Origin: Acidobacteriaceae bacterium
GTDB lineage: Bacteria > Acidobacteriota > Terriglobia > Terriglobales > Acidobacteriaceae
Direction of reading: 5' to 3'
NCBI GenBank assembly: GCA_003165455.1
Contig: PLUJ01000341.1
Span: forward strand, 12,221 to 21,496
Length of the DNA: 9,276 nt
The position numbers and the translations under genes are program-made. The notes beneath the pieces were generated by a model. That model made no database searches, had not been told where the DNA came from, and saw only the letters and a list, made by a program, of their open reading frames with translations. Shown piece by piece: positions 1 through 6,985 of this stretch. Every line of letters starts with the position of its first letter. Position 1 is the stretch's first letter.

Positions 1-26
1 AAATTGACATAAGGCATCTGCCGCAG

Positions 27-803
27 GTGACGGTTACAGTGCCATCTGCAAGACCTTTATTTGCGGACTGCCTGCTGGAAACTGGCGGCGCACAGCACCG
101 CCGTCTCACTTTGGCGACCGTAATGTCGTTCGTTATCCAGTGTTCCATGTTGGGCTTCCTTATCATTCTGCCGTTGATGTTTACTGAAGCGTTGCCAAAG
201 CAGCAACTGCTTTCATTCCTCGTTGCACCACCGCCGCCACCACCACCGCCCCCTGCTGCTGCAACTCCGCCATCGCTACAGCGCATACAAAGCGACTTCC
301 AAAATGGTGAGTTGCGCACGCCAACCCGAATTCCGCGGGCCGTCCAGATGATCAAAGAGGAAGAGGCGACACCACCATCGCTATCCACTGGGGGAGTTGT
401 CGGCGGAGTTCCTGGCGGTATTCCCGGTGGTCAACTCGGCGGAGTGATCGGCGGCATCGTCAGCGCCACTTCATCACTCTCGGCCGTGCCAAAACTCGCG
501 CTTCCTGCTCCCCCTAAACGCGTTAGGATTTCGCAGGGTGTGACGGAAGGAAGAATTCTCCAGAGAGTCGAACCGCAGTACCCGCAGATAGCAAAGGCTG
601 CTCGCATCCAAGGTCAGGTCGTGCTCACCGCCATCATCTCTAAAGGAGGAGAAATTGAAAATCTGGTACTGGTGAGCGGCCATCCGATGCTTGTCCCAGC
701 GGCAATCAAAGCCGTTCAACAATGGCGCTATCGACCGTATCTGCTGGACGGGGAACCGGTGGAGGTAGAAACGACGATCACCGTTGTTTTCGAATTATCG
801 TGA
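27..803 (+). CDS. TonB-family energy-transducing protein (start uncertain)
   Basis: A TonB-like protein. In the family, these span the periplasm and carry proton-motive-force energy from ExbB/ExbD to outer-membrane receptors. The 258-residue product has a short cytoplasmic N-terminus and one membrane segment at about residues 29-51. A run of nine prolines follows (68-76), then a Gly-rich linker built on GGV/GGI/GGQ steps (about 122-144). A TonB C-terminal domain covers about 172-258, with the typical YP pair (Y185-P186) and the QWRYRPYLLDGEPVEV block near 232-247. The start used is GTG at 27 with no clear ribosome binding site. The frame is open upstream to the window edge, so the true start may lie to the left and the gene may be cut. 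No exbB, exbD or receptor gene is visible, so its partner is unknown. It may be one of the orphan TonB copies common in Acidobacteriota. Confidence 0.88.
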   Translation: MTVTVPSARPLFADCLLETGGAQHRRLTLATVMSFVIQCSMLGFLIILPLMFTEALPKQQLLSFLVAPPPPPPPPPAAATPPSLQRIQSDFQNGELRTPTRIPRAVQMIKEEEATPPSLSTGGVVGGVPGGIPGGQLGGVIGGIVSATSSLSAVPKLALPAPPKRVRISQGVTEGRILQRVEPQYPQIAKAARIQGQVVLTAIISKGGEIENLVLVSGHPMLVPAAIKAVQQWRYRPYLLDGEPVEVETTITVVFELS

Positions 804-1032
804 AGTGTTCCAATTAATCAAGTAATAAGGATGCGGAATGTAGGAGAATGCGCAAACCGACGACATAACTCAGGCCTCAGATCACATCCGCGTGGTCGCC
901 TGATGGTCTTCAGGACAGAACGGCATTGCAAAATCCAATTCCGCCCCCAATGCCCTACAATTCACTTCGCGAGTCTCGATGGGCGGTTTGGAGGGAAGGG
1001 TAAACAACTCGAAAGTATAGGTTTCTGCAACC
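804..1032. other. Intergenic region between tonB-like gene and GNAT gene
   Basis: This 229-base gap shows no convincing gene. An open frame from the ATG at 831 runs into the GNAT gene in another frame, and its product looks like no protein I know. I see no strong hairpin terminator after the TonB-like gene. The GNAT gene's own promoter presumably lies here, but I cannot point to clear -35/-10 boxes. Confidence 0.4.
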
Positions 1033-1602
1033 ATGAACTTCGAAGAGACTCCCAAACCGGCGATTCGTCCCTACCCTTGGCAGTACGTTGCGCAATGGAA
1101 GTTGAAAGACGGAAACGACGTCACGATTCGTCCCATCCGTCCCGACGATGAGCCGCTGATGGTTACGTTTCACGAATCGCTTTCCGACCGCAGCGTCTAC
1201 CTCCGCTATTTCTGTTCTTTCAGCCTTAGCAGGCGCGTGGCGCATGAACGGCTGCTCAAAATCTGTTTTGGGGATTACGACCGCGAAATGGCACTCGTCG
1301 CCGAACGCGTCGAACCGGATACAGGTCAACGCAAAATCGTTGCCGTGGGTCGATTGAGCAAACTGCGCACCCGAAATGAAGCCGAAGTGGCCGTGTTGGT
1401 CTCCGACCAATATCAGAAACTTGGCTTGGGATACGAACTGTTACGCCGTGTGATCGAGGTTGCTCGCGACGAAAAGCTGAGCCAGGTGTCGGCCGAAATG
1501 CTCACCGACAACATAGGCATGCAAGCGATTATGAGGCGTTTGGGCTTCCGGGTTCGCGCCGGAGAAGATATGACATCGCTGATAGCGTATCTGGACCTTT
1601 AA
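1033..1602 (+). CDS. GNAT acetyltransferase, Pat-like (probable protein lysine acetyltransferase)
   Basis: A stand-alone GNAT-fold acetyltransferase of 189 residues. The fold transfers acetyl from acetyl-CoA to an amine. The acetyl-CoA pyrophosphate-binding motif A is visible as VSDQYQKLGLGYELL (Q128, G131, G133 in the Q/R-x-x-G-x-G/A pattern). A conserved LTDNIGMQAIMRRLGF block follows near 157-172. The N-terminal part (DGNDVTIRPIRPDDEPLM ... LSDRSVYLRYF) matches the way the GNAT domain of Pat-type fused acyl-CoA synthetase/GNAT enzymes begins; here the synthetase half is absent. An in-frame TAG 12 bases before the ATG supports this start, though the ribosome binding site is weak. It converges on acs with 3 bases between stops, which suggests, by inference, that Acs is its target, as with Pat and AcuA. 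Another acetyl acceptor is possible. Confidence 0.83.
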   Translation: MNFEETPKPAIRPYPWQYVAQWKLKDGNDVTIRPIRPDDEPLMVTFHESLSDRSVYLRYFCSFSLSRRVAHERLLKICFGDYDREMALVAERVEPDTGQRKIVAVGRLSKLRTRNEAEVAVLVSDQYQKLGLGYELLRRVIEVARDEKLSQVSAEMLTDNIGMQAIMRRLGFRVRAGEDMTSLIAYLDL

Positions 1603-1605
1603 GTT

Positions 1606-3711
1606 TTATTCGACTCCGCCGAATTGTTTCAAATCGTCCGGACCGTCTTTTACTACTACCGACTCTTTTCCCTGAACCATCTCGCGGACGCTCTCCACAA
1701 TGTCGGGATTCGCCAGCGTCGTGATATCACCCGTGCTCAGGTTATTGGAGATCGCCGCCAGAACGCGCCGCATTAGTTTTCCCGACCGGGTCTTCGGCAT
1801 ATCTGGAACAATATGGACTTTCCGCGGGCGCGCGATCTTGCCAATAATCGTTTCGATCGTCTTCGTTACTTTATCCGCAATCTCCTGGCTCGGCTGAATT
1901 CCCGGCACCAGCGATACGTATACCTCCGGAATTCGTCCCTTAATGTCGTCCACGACCGGAACGACAGCGGCTTCCGCAATTTCCGGCAGCGTCAAACACG
2001 CCGATTCAATCTCTTTCGTTCCCAGCCGGTGGCCAGCCACGTTGATAACGTCGTCCACACGACCGAGTATTCGAAGGTAGCCGTCCGCGGCCAGCACCGC
2101 GCCATCCGCCGCAAAATACGGCCAGTCATGCCATTCTTTGCTCTTTGAATCCTTGCAGTACTTTCTATAGTACTGATCCACGAAACGGTCGCGGTCACCC
2201 CAAATCGTCTGCATAATCCCCGGCCACGGATTTCTGATGCAGATATTTCCCGCCTTTCCGGATCCCGCCTTCACGTCTTCATTATTCTCGTCAAACACCG
2301 TCGGATAAATACCCGGCGCTCCCGGTCCCGCGCTGCCCGGCTTCATCGGATCGATCGCAGGCTTGGTGGTGCAAAGAAATCCTCCAGTTTCTGTTTGCCA
2401 CCAGGTATCGACGATGACCGCCTCACCTTTACCGACCACATCGTGATACCACCGCCAGACCTCCGGCTCAATCGGTTCGCCAACCGTGGTCATATGTTTG
2501 AAGTGATATTTATATTTTGCCGGTTCATCGGGTCCCGCTTTGCGAAGCTGCCGAATTGCGGTGGGCGAAGTGTGAAAAATATTAACGTTCAGCCGCTCCG
2601 CAATTCTCCACACTCTGCCCGCGTCGGGAAATGTCGGCACGCCTTCATAAAGCACAGTGGTGGCTGCCAGCGCGAGCGGTCCATAAACAATGTACGAATG
2701 CCCGGTGATCCACCCAATATCGGCCATGCACCAATACACATCGGTGGGATGAATGTCCTGCAAATATTTCGATGTGCCGGTCACATAGGCCAGATACCCG
2801 CCCGTGCGATGCTGGCAGCCTTTCGGCTTTCCGGTGCTGCCGCTGGTGTACATCAGAAACAACGGAGCCTCCGCGTCCATCGAAACCGGTTCAATAATTC
2901 TGCCGGAAAACTTTAATAGCTCATCATCCACGAAGTAATCGCGTCCCTCGATCATCGGGGCCTTCGAGCCATATTGCCCGCGATAGCGTCTCCACACCAA
3001 AACTTTATCGACCGGCTGGCCTTCCTGCTTCGCTATGTCGAGCGCAATTTGCGCGTTCGCCTTATGGTCAATCATTTTTCCCGAGCGATAATAACTGTCA
3101 GCCGTAATTAGAATGCGGCTGCCCGAATCCGCAATGCGCCGTCCGCACGCCTCTCCGCTAAATCCGCCGAACACGACCGAATGGATCACTCCCAGCCTGG
3201 CGCACGCCAGCATCGTAATCGGCAACTCCGGAATCATCGGCATGTGAATGGTCACCCGATCTCCCGCCTTCAGGCCGGCGAACTCGCGCAACAGCGCAGC
3301 CATTTCATTCACCCGCACATACAATTCCTGATACGTGACGGCCACCGTGGCTTCCTGCTCCGGCTCCGGCACAAAGATCAACGCGGCTTTGTTTTTGTAT
3401 TTCTCCAGGTGCCGGTCAATGCAGTTGTAGGACGCATTCAACTTGCCTCCCACAAACCACTTCCAGAACGGCGGATCGTTCGTATCGAGCGTCGTGTGCC
3501 AGTATTTGTCCCAGCTCAACATGTCGGCATATTCGCGAAAGCATTCTGGAAAATTGTTTTCGCTGAATCGCTCATTCACCCCCGGATCGGAGAGATTCGC
3601 CTGCCCCACAAACTTTGATGACGGATAAAAATATTCTTCCTCGCGCCAATGCACGGCGATCTGTGCTTCGCTGGTTTGCACCGCCGCTTTGCTCTCTCGA
3701 ATCTCAGCCAT
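1606..3711 (-). CDS. acs: Acetyl-CoA synthetase (AMP-forming)
   Basis: Makes acetyl-CoA from acetate, ATP and CoA through an acetyl-AMP intermediate, in the cytoplasm. The 701-residue product has the whole ANL-family layout: an N-terminal acetyl-CoA synthetase region (WHTTLDTNDPPFWKWFVGGKLNASYNCIDRH, about 71-101), the ATP-binding loop YTSGSTGKPKG (288-298), and DTWWQTETGG (435-444). The hinge region GRVDDVINVAGHRLGTKEIES is near 550-570, and the C-terminal PKTRSGKLMRR (639-649) carries the catalytic lysine K645. In other Acs enzymes that lysine is the acetylation switch. The stretch RFVDQYYRKYCKDSKSKEWHD (509-529) before WPYF looks somewhat longer than in the familiar enterobacterial enzyme. 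The start is supported by GAGAGG 7 bases upstream. It is divergent from the peptide locus and convergent with the Pat-like GNAT gene, its likely regulator. Confidence 0.97.
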   Translation of the reverse strand: MAEIRESKAAVQTSEAQIAVHWREEEYFYPSSKFVGQANLSDPGVNERFSENNFPECFREYADMLSWDKYWHTTLDTNDPPFWKWFVGGKLNASYNCIDRHLEKYKNKAALIFVPEPEQEATVAVTYQELYVRVNEMAALLREFAGLKAGDRVTIHMPMIPELPITMLACARLGVIHSVVFGGFSGEACGRRIADSGSRILITADSYYRSGKMIDHKANAQIALDIAKQEGQPVDKVLVWRRYRGQYGSKAPMIEGRDYFVDDELLKFSGRIIEPVSMDAEAPLFLMYTSGSTGKPKGCQHRTGGYLAYVTGTSKYLQDIHPTDVYWCMADIGWITGHSYIVYGPLALAATTVLYEGVPTFPDAGRVWRIAERLNVNIFHTSPTAIRQLRKAGPDEPAKYKYHFKHMTTVGEPIEPEVWRWYHDVVGKGEAVIVDTWWQTETGGFLCTTKPAIDPMKPGSAGPGAPGIYPTVFDENNEDVKAGSGKAGNICIRNPWPGIMQTIWGDRDRFVDQYYRKYCKDSKSKEWHDWPYFAADGAVLAADGYLRILGRVDDVINVAGHRLGTKEIESACLTLPEIAEAAVVPVVDDIKGRIPEVYVSLVPGIQPSQEIADKVTKTIETIIGKIARPRKVHIVPDMPKTRSGKLMRRVLAAISNNLSTGDITTLANPDIVESVREMVQGKESVVVKDGPDDLKQFGGVE

Positions 3712-3977
3712 GGCATTGCCTCTCGTCTTTGCTTCTCATTCTTGGAGATTGCGCTTTTGAATCCGTAATTCTACTGCTTTGCCCCCATCGAGTCACTGGC
3801 GCATTTGGCCAGCATTTTTCTATGATTCCGGTGCCCTCAGTGGTAAAAGCCGGTGACTTTTCGTCCTCTCAGAACCAACGGCGATGATAACCAATCAAAT
3901 ACCTCCGCCAACGGCGCAATTGCTTTATCCATGCAGTTCTGCGGTAATCCAATGCGAAGAAGTTTCACTTAATTTTT
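3712..3977. promoter_or_regulatory. Divergent intergenic region (acs / peptide locus), with a direct repeat
   Basis: This 266-base gap separates acs (leftward) from the PqqD-like gene (rightward) and must hold the promoters for both. No gene is supported in it. The nine-base word CCAACGGCG occurs twice in the same orientation, at 3875-3883 and 3908-3916. The copies are 33 bases apart, about three helical turns, so they could be a paired operator. That role is inferred from spacing only. The PqqD-like start has no good ribosome binding site. Confidence 0.4.
3719..3724 (-). promoter_or_regulatory. Ribosome binding site of acs
   Basis: Read on the minus strand this is GAGAGG, 7 bases before the acs ATG. 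It fixes the start at 3711. A second minus-strand ATG five bases upstream of the chosen ATG is out of frame. Confidence 0.65.
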
Positions 3978-4379
3978 ATGGACGCAATCTCATTACGAAA
4001 CAGGGAACTCATTGAAGACTCTAGTGCTTCTCAGATTGAGCAAATCTTTGTGCGCTCGCAAACCGTAGTCTCGCGGCGCATAGCCGGAGAAACTTTAATC
4101 GTTCCCGTGCGCGGCAAAGTCGGCGATCTCGCTTCCATCTACAGCTTCAACGGAACGGGATCGCTCATCTGGCAATCCTTGGAGTCTCCGAAGACTCTGC
4201 CTGAATTGATCGCCGCCGTTGAGCAGGAATACGCGGTCGAGCACGAACAAGCTGCGCGCGACGTAAAGCAGTTCCTCGATGAAATGTTTTCCGCGGACCT
4301 AGTGGAAGTTCGGCCTGCCGTTGCCATGGCTCCAATGGGTTCGGCAGCGCTCGAATCGCAAGTTGCAGCTTCGCATTGA
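3978..4379 (+). CDS. PqqD-like peptide-recognition protein (RRE)
   Basis: A 133-residue PqqD-family protein. In known pathways, PqqD-type RiPP recognition elements bind the leader of a precursor peptide and present it to a radical SAM maturase. The PqqD-like core runs from about residue 26 to 112. It has a beta-rich first half (VVSRRIAGETLIVPVRG, then IYSFNGTGSLIWQSL), followed by a helical half whose pattern LPELIAAVEQEYAVEHEQAARDVKQFL is the winged-helix part typical of the family. The N-terminal 25 residues and the Ala/Met-rich tail after about 113 look like flexible extensions. It is followed 80 bases later by the radical SAM gene, which fits a discrete RRE working with that enzyme. In this position its leader partner would be the 58-residue peptide encoded after the maturase. 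PqqD-like proteins also occur in lasso-peptide and other loci, so the exact pathway is inferred. Confidence 0.88.
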   Translation: MDAISLRNRELIEDSSASQIEQIFVRSQTVVSRRIAGETLIVPVRGKVGDLASIYSFNGTGSLIWQSLESPKTLPELIAAVEQEYAVEHEQAARDVKQFLDEMFSADLVEVRPAVAMAPMGSAALESQVAASH

Positions 4380-4459
4380 TTGTGAACAGCAGCAAAGCAC
4401 GAAGAAAATCGCACCTTAAGAACAACAACAGATAAACGATTTTAAGAAACCAGACGAAT

Positions 4460-5725
4460 ATGGAACAAATCAGCTACGGAGCATTCAGCGCCGATCTGCA
4501 CCAGAAGCAGGCTGGGCAGCGCGCGCCCATGCAGGTTTCCATTGAAGTCACGCGCCGCTGCCCACTCGAGTGTCAGCACTGCTACAACAATCTTCCCATG
4601 GGCGATCAGGAAGCCCGCAGCCGCGAAATGACCACCGAAGAGCACTTCCGCATGCTCGACGAACTGGTCGAGATGGGTTGCTTCTGGCTGCTCTACACCG
4701 GCGGCGAAATCTTCGTCCGCAAAGATTTTCTCGAGATCTACACCTACGCCAAGAAGAAGGGATTTCTCATCACCCTCTTTACCAACGGCACGCTCATTAA
4801 CGAAAAGATCGCCGACTATCTGGTGGAGTGGCCGCCCTTCGCCATCGAGATCACGCTCTATGGACGCACTCGCGAGACTTACGAAGCGCTGACAATGATT
4901 CCAGGTTCGTATGACCGCTGCCTGCGCGGAATTAAGTTGCTGCGCGAGCGCGGATTGCCCTTGAAGTTGAAGACGGTGGCCACAAGCATTAATAAGCATG
5001 AAGTTGCGGCGATGCGCCAGTTTGCGGAAGTGGAAATCGGAGTGGATTTCAAGATGGACGGCCAGATCAATCCGCGCATTGACTGCTCGCAGAGTCCACT
5101 CGCCGTGCGGCTTACGCCCGAAGAAGTAGTGGCGCTGGATATGAGCGCTCCGAAAGGCGTCAGTGAGTACCAGCGACTGGCCAAGCGCGACTTGGAGAGT
5201 CCACCGAGCCCGGCCGCGAGCGACAGCGTGTATTTCTGCGGCGGAGGAATGAGCTCGTTTGCCATCAATGCCTACGGAGAGATGGGCATTTGCGTGATTT
5301 CTCAACAGGACACATTTCGCGTTCAAGAGACCGGACTAAAGAGTGTGTGGGAGCACTCGCTTTTGGAGCTAAGAACGCGCAAGCGGACGCGGATGACGAA
5401 GTGCATCGAGTGTCGCATTCAATCGCTGTGTGGAATGTGCCCGGCTAACGGCGAAATGGAAAACGGGGATAAAGAGAGCCCGGTCGAGTTCCTTTGCAGT
5501 GTGGCGCATCTTCGAGCAGCCGTGATCGGCGTCGAAGTTCCGGCGCATGGAGAGTGCGACTTCTGTGGCAGTGGAAGTCAGCACGAGGAAATGCTGGAAT
5601 CGGTGCGCCGCATTCGGAGCAAAGAGATCGATGTGGAGAGCTGGGTCGGCCCGCAACAAATCTTGCCGATTCTTAACAACTCAACTGCCTCGGCGGGAGG
5701 CTGCGGGACTTGCGCGGGCCACTGA
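4460..5725 (+). CDS. Radical SAM/SPASM peptide maturase
   Basis: A 421-residue radical SAM enzyme that probably modifies a ribosomal peptide by radical chemistry. The catalytic 4Fe-4S motif CPLECQHC (C34, C38, C41) lies in the usual EVTRRCPLECQHCYNN context, followed by YTGGEIFVRKDF (79-90) and LFTNGTLI (106-113). A SPASM-type auxiliary cluster domain is visible: C260, then G273-x4-C278, the block CIECRIQSLCGMC (C315, C318, C324, C327), and C346. Beyond this are two extra pairs, C366/C369 (ECDFC) and C415/C418 in the tail GGCGTCAGH. The gene follows the PqqD-like gene and ends 59 bases before the Cys-rich peptide, its likely substrate. The known family makes thioether, C-C or epimer products; the sequence does not say which applies here. 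No strong ribosome binding site precedes the ATG, and I see no better start. Confidence 0.93.
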   Translation: MEQISYGAFSADLHQKQAGQRAPMQVSIEVTRRCPLECQHCYNNLPMGDQEARSREMTTEEHFRMLDELVEMGCFWLLYTGGEIFVRKDFLEIYTYAKKKGFLITLFTNGTLINEKIADYLVEWPPFAIEITLYGRTRETYEALTMIPGSYDRCLRGIKLLRERGLPLKLKTVATSINKHEVAAMRQFAEVEIGVDFKMDGQINPRIDCSQSPLAVRLTPEEVVALDMSAPKGVSEYQRLAKRDLESPPSPAASDSVYFCGGGMSSFAINAYGEMGICVISQQDTFRVQETGLKSVWEHSLLELRTRKRTRMTKCIECRIQSLCGMCPANGEMENGDKESPVEFLCSVAHLRAAVIGVEVPAHGECDFCGSGSQHEEMLESVRRIRSKEIDVESWVGPQQILPILNNSTASAGGCGTCAGH

Positions 5726-5743
5726 GCATTAGGAGAGACGCGT

Positions 5744-5905
5744 ATGAACCTGTTCTCCCTGAGCGCGGAGCAACTGGAGGTTGAATGGATCTCGAACCGA
5801 AACGAGCCGAAAACAAGAAGAGCTATGAGCCGCCGCGACTGGCGACAATCAATCTGCGCCCTGAGGAAGCGGTGCTCGGCGCTTGCAAAACAACGACGGG
5901 AATGA
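5744..5905 (+). CDS. Possible 53-residue overlapping small ORF upstream of the peptide gene
   Basis: An ATG 7 bases after AGGAGA opens a 53-codon frame beginning MNLFSLSAEQLEVEW, 18 bases after the maturase stop. After about 15 residues it overlaps the Cys-rich peptide gene in a different frame and becomes a basic, low-information sequence. It may be a translated leader that couples ribosomes from the maturase to the peptide gene, an old gene fragment, or chance. Only the ribosome binding site and the plausible first residues speak for it. Confidence 0.25.
   Translation: MNLFSLSAEQLEVEWISNRNEPKTRRAMSRRDWRQSICALRKRCSALAKQRRE
5776..5780 (+). promoter_or_regulatory. Ribosome binding site of the Cys-rich peptide gene
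   Basis: GGAGG, 4 bases before the ATG at 5785. It is the strongest ribosome binding site in the locus and fits high expression, as expected for a precursor peptide compared with its enzymes. The spacing is short but workable. Confidence 0.7.
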
Positions 5906-5961
5906 GCCCTGTCTGTAACGAGCCGTGCTCAAGTTTTATCTGCCAAAACATCGGGTCGTGA
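5785..5961 (+). CDS. Candidate RiPP precursor peptide, 58 aa, Cys-rich core
   Basis: A 58-residue peptide that is the probable substrate of the neighbouring maturase. The frame has TGA at 5782-5784 directly before the ATG, so the start is fixed, with GGAGG 4 bases upstream. Residues 1-13 are highly charged (MDLEPKRAENKKS). Next comes YEPPRLATINLRPEEAVLG (14-32), which reads as a leader that an RRE could bind as a beta strand. The likely core starts near A33-C34 and has C34, C44, C48 and C53 (spacing C-x9-C-x3-C-x4-C), a TTTG turn, and the C-terminus CQNIGS. There is no hydrophobic signal segment. It sits between the maturase and a kinase-like gene, as precursors in RiPP loci do. I do not recognise a named family. 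The Cys-containing second half, charged leader, strong ribosome binding site and context make it a real gene in my judgement; the modification itself is unproved. Confidence 0.78.
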   Translation: MDLEPKRAENKKSYEPPRLATINLRPEEAVLGACKTTTGMSPVCNEPCSSFICQNIGS

Positions 5962-5998
5962 CGTAAGTACGAATTGAATTTCTGCCTATCACCACATA

Positions 5999-6934
5999 AT
6001 GCAACTGAGCTGGCTCGAGAGCGAATCGACGTACCAAAACCAGTTTTGTATTGGTGGCCTTACATCCCGATTAACGGCGACTTCAGCAGAGGATGCAGAC
6101 TTGATTGCATCACTTGAGCCATTCCGATGTAATGCAGGCGTCTCAGACATTGAGGTATGGATTGAACGGGTTGTCGATCTTTCTCCTGCATCTGGTAGGC
6201 GGCTCTTCAATTCAGGAATGACCTGGGAATTACATGAGACCGAAAATGGCTTCCAATTCGATTTTCATCTTGCGCCATTTGGCGGGCGTTCTTTCAAAAG
6301 ACTCTTAGTAGATCGCTCTTTTCGCGATGCCACACTCCAGATGAATGACGAATGCCTCTCCGACTTTCACTGGCGAGTGCCACCCTTGGGCTATCCCCTC
6401 GACGAGCTCCTAATCATGCACCGCCTAACCCAGGAGCGCGCCATCGAGCTCCACGGCGTCGGCATCGTCGGTCCAAACGGCGCAACCAACTTGTTCGTCG
6501 GCCACTCCGGCGCCGGTAAGAGCACGACCGCGCGCCTGTGGACTTCGCTCCACAAAGTAGAAATTCTCAGCGACGACCGCATCATTGTTCGCGAAAGCCC
6601 GGCGCGCGAATTGCAGCCAGGGGACGATCCCAACCAGATCTTCATGTACGGCACTCCGTGGCACGGAGAAGGATGCTTCGCTCTTCCGCAGCGCGCTCCG
6701 CTTCAACGAATCTTCATCCTCGAACACGGCCACGGCAACGAGCTTACTCGGCTCACACGCAGTCAGATGGTCGGAGAATTATTTGCGCGGGCATTTGTTC
6801 CGTTTCATCGGCATGAGTACGTGGGAAACGCATTGAGTTTTCTGGAGAGTGTGGCGGATTCCGTTCCTTGCTATCGATACTCTTTCGAGCCGGATGAGCG
6901 TGCTGTGGAGACAATTCTGCAGTTCAATGATTAA
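5999..6934 (+). CDS. HPr kinase/phosphorylase-like P-loop protein
   Basis: A 311-residue protein related to the C-terminal domain of HPr kinase. The Walker A loop GHSGAGKST (168-176) is followed by ARLW. An acidic SDDR (D192, D193) comes next, as in HprK-type kinases (LSDD after the P-loop), then a GTPWHGEG segment (218-225). The N-terminal half (1-150) is not the HprK N-domain; it resembles the extra region of HprK-related proteins in peptide gene clusters. In the paeninodin-type lasso clusters, such kinases phosphorylate the C-terminal serine of the precursor. The peptide encoded 37 bases upstream ends in Gly-Ser. An in-frame TGA at 5975-5977 limits the start, and ATG 5999 is the best choice despite a poor ribosome binding site. 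GC rises sharply within the gene (27 of 60 bases at 6241-6300, 42 of 60 at 6421-6480). Confidence 0.85.
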   Translation: MQLSWLESESTYQNQFCIGGLTSRLTATSAEDADLIASLEPFRCNAGVSDIEVWIERVVDLSPASGRRLFNSGMTWELHETENGFQFDFHLAPFGGRSFKRLLVDRSFRDATLQMNDECLSDFHWRVPPLGYPLDELLIMHRLTQERAIELHGVGIVGPNGATNLFVGHSGAGKSTTARLWTSLHKVEILSDDRIIVRESPARELQPGDDPNQIFMYGTPWHGEGCFALPQRAPLQRIFILEHGHGNELTRLTRSQMVGELFARAFVPFHRHEYVGNALSFLESVADSVPCYRYSFEPDERAVETILQFND

Positions 6935-6952
6935 TGCGGGAGAGATCCTTCA

Positions 6953-6966
6953 GGGGCTAAAGCCCT
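6953..6966. repeat. Short palindrome GGGC-TAAA-GCCC
   Basis: A four-base-pair GC stem (6954-6957 with 6962-6965) around TAAA, extendable by a G-T pair, 19 bases after the kinase stop. The 'GGGGCTAAAGCCC' wording is a familiar intergenic repeat type in Acidobacteriota. It could weakly act as a terminator, but there is no U-tract after it. Confidence 0.5.
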
Positions 6967-6985
6967 ATCATTCCTGGCCTCCATT

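Noticed and set aside
831..1151. Plus-strand frame of 106 codons before and across the GNAT start
   Set aside because: It overlaps the GNAT gene out of frame, and its composition (Arg/His-rich) looks like a shadow. No family resemblance.
955..1410. Minus-strand frame of 151 codons
   Set aside because: Opposite the GNAT gene, with no domain I can identify; a shadow of the coding strand.
4442..5326. Long open frame (294 codons) on the minus strand
   Set aside because: It lies wholly opposite the radical SAM gene, whose catalytic and SPASM motifs are clear. The minus product has no recognisable domain.
5875..5886. LGAC lipobox in the 58-residue peptide, suggesting a lipoprotein
   Set aside because: No hydrophobic stretch precedes it; the upstream residues RLATINLRPEEAV are polar and charged, so a lipoprotein signal is not supported.
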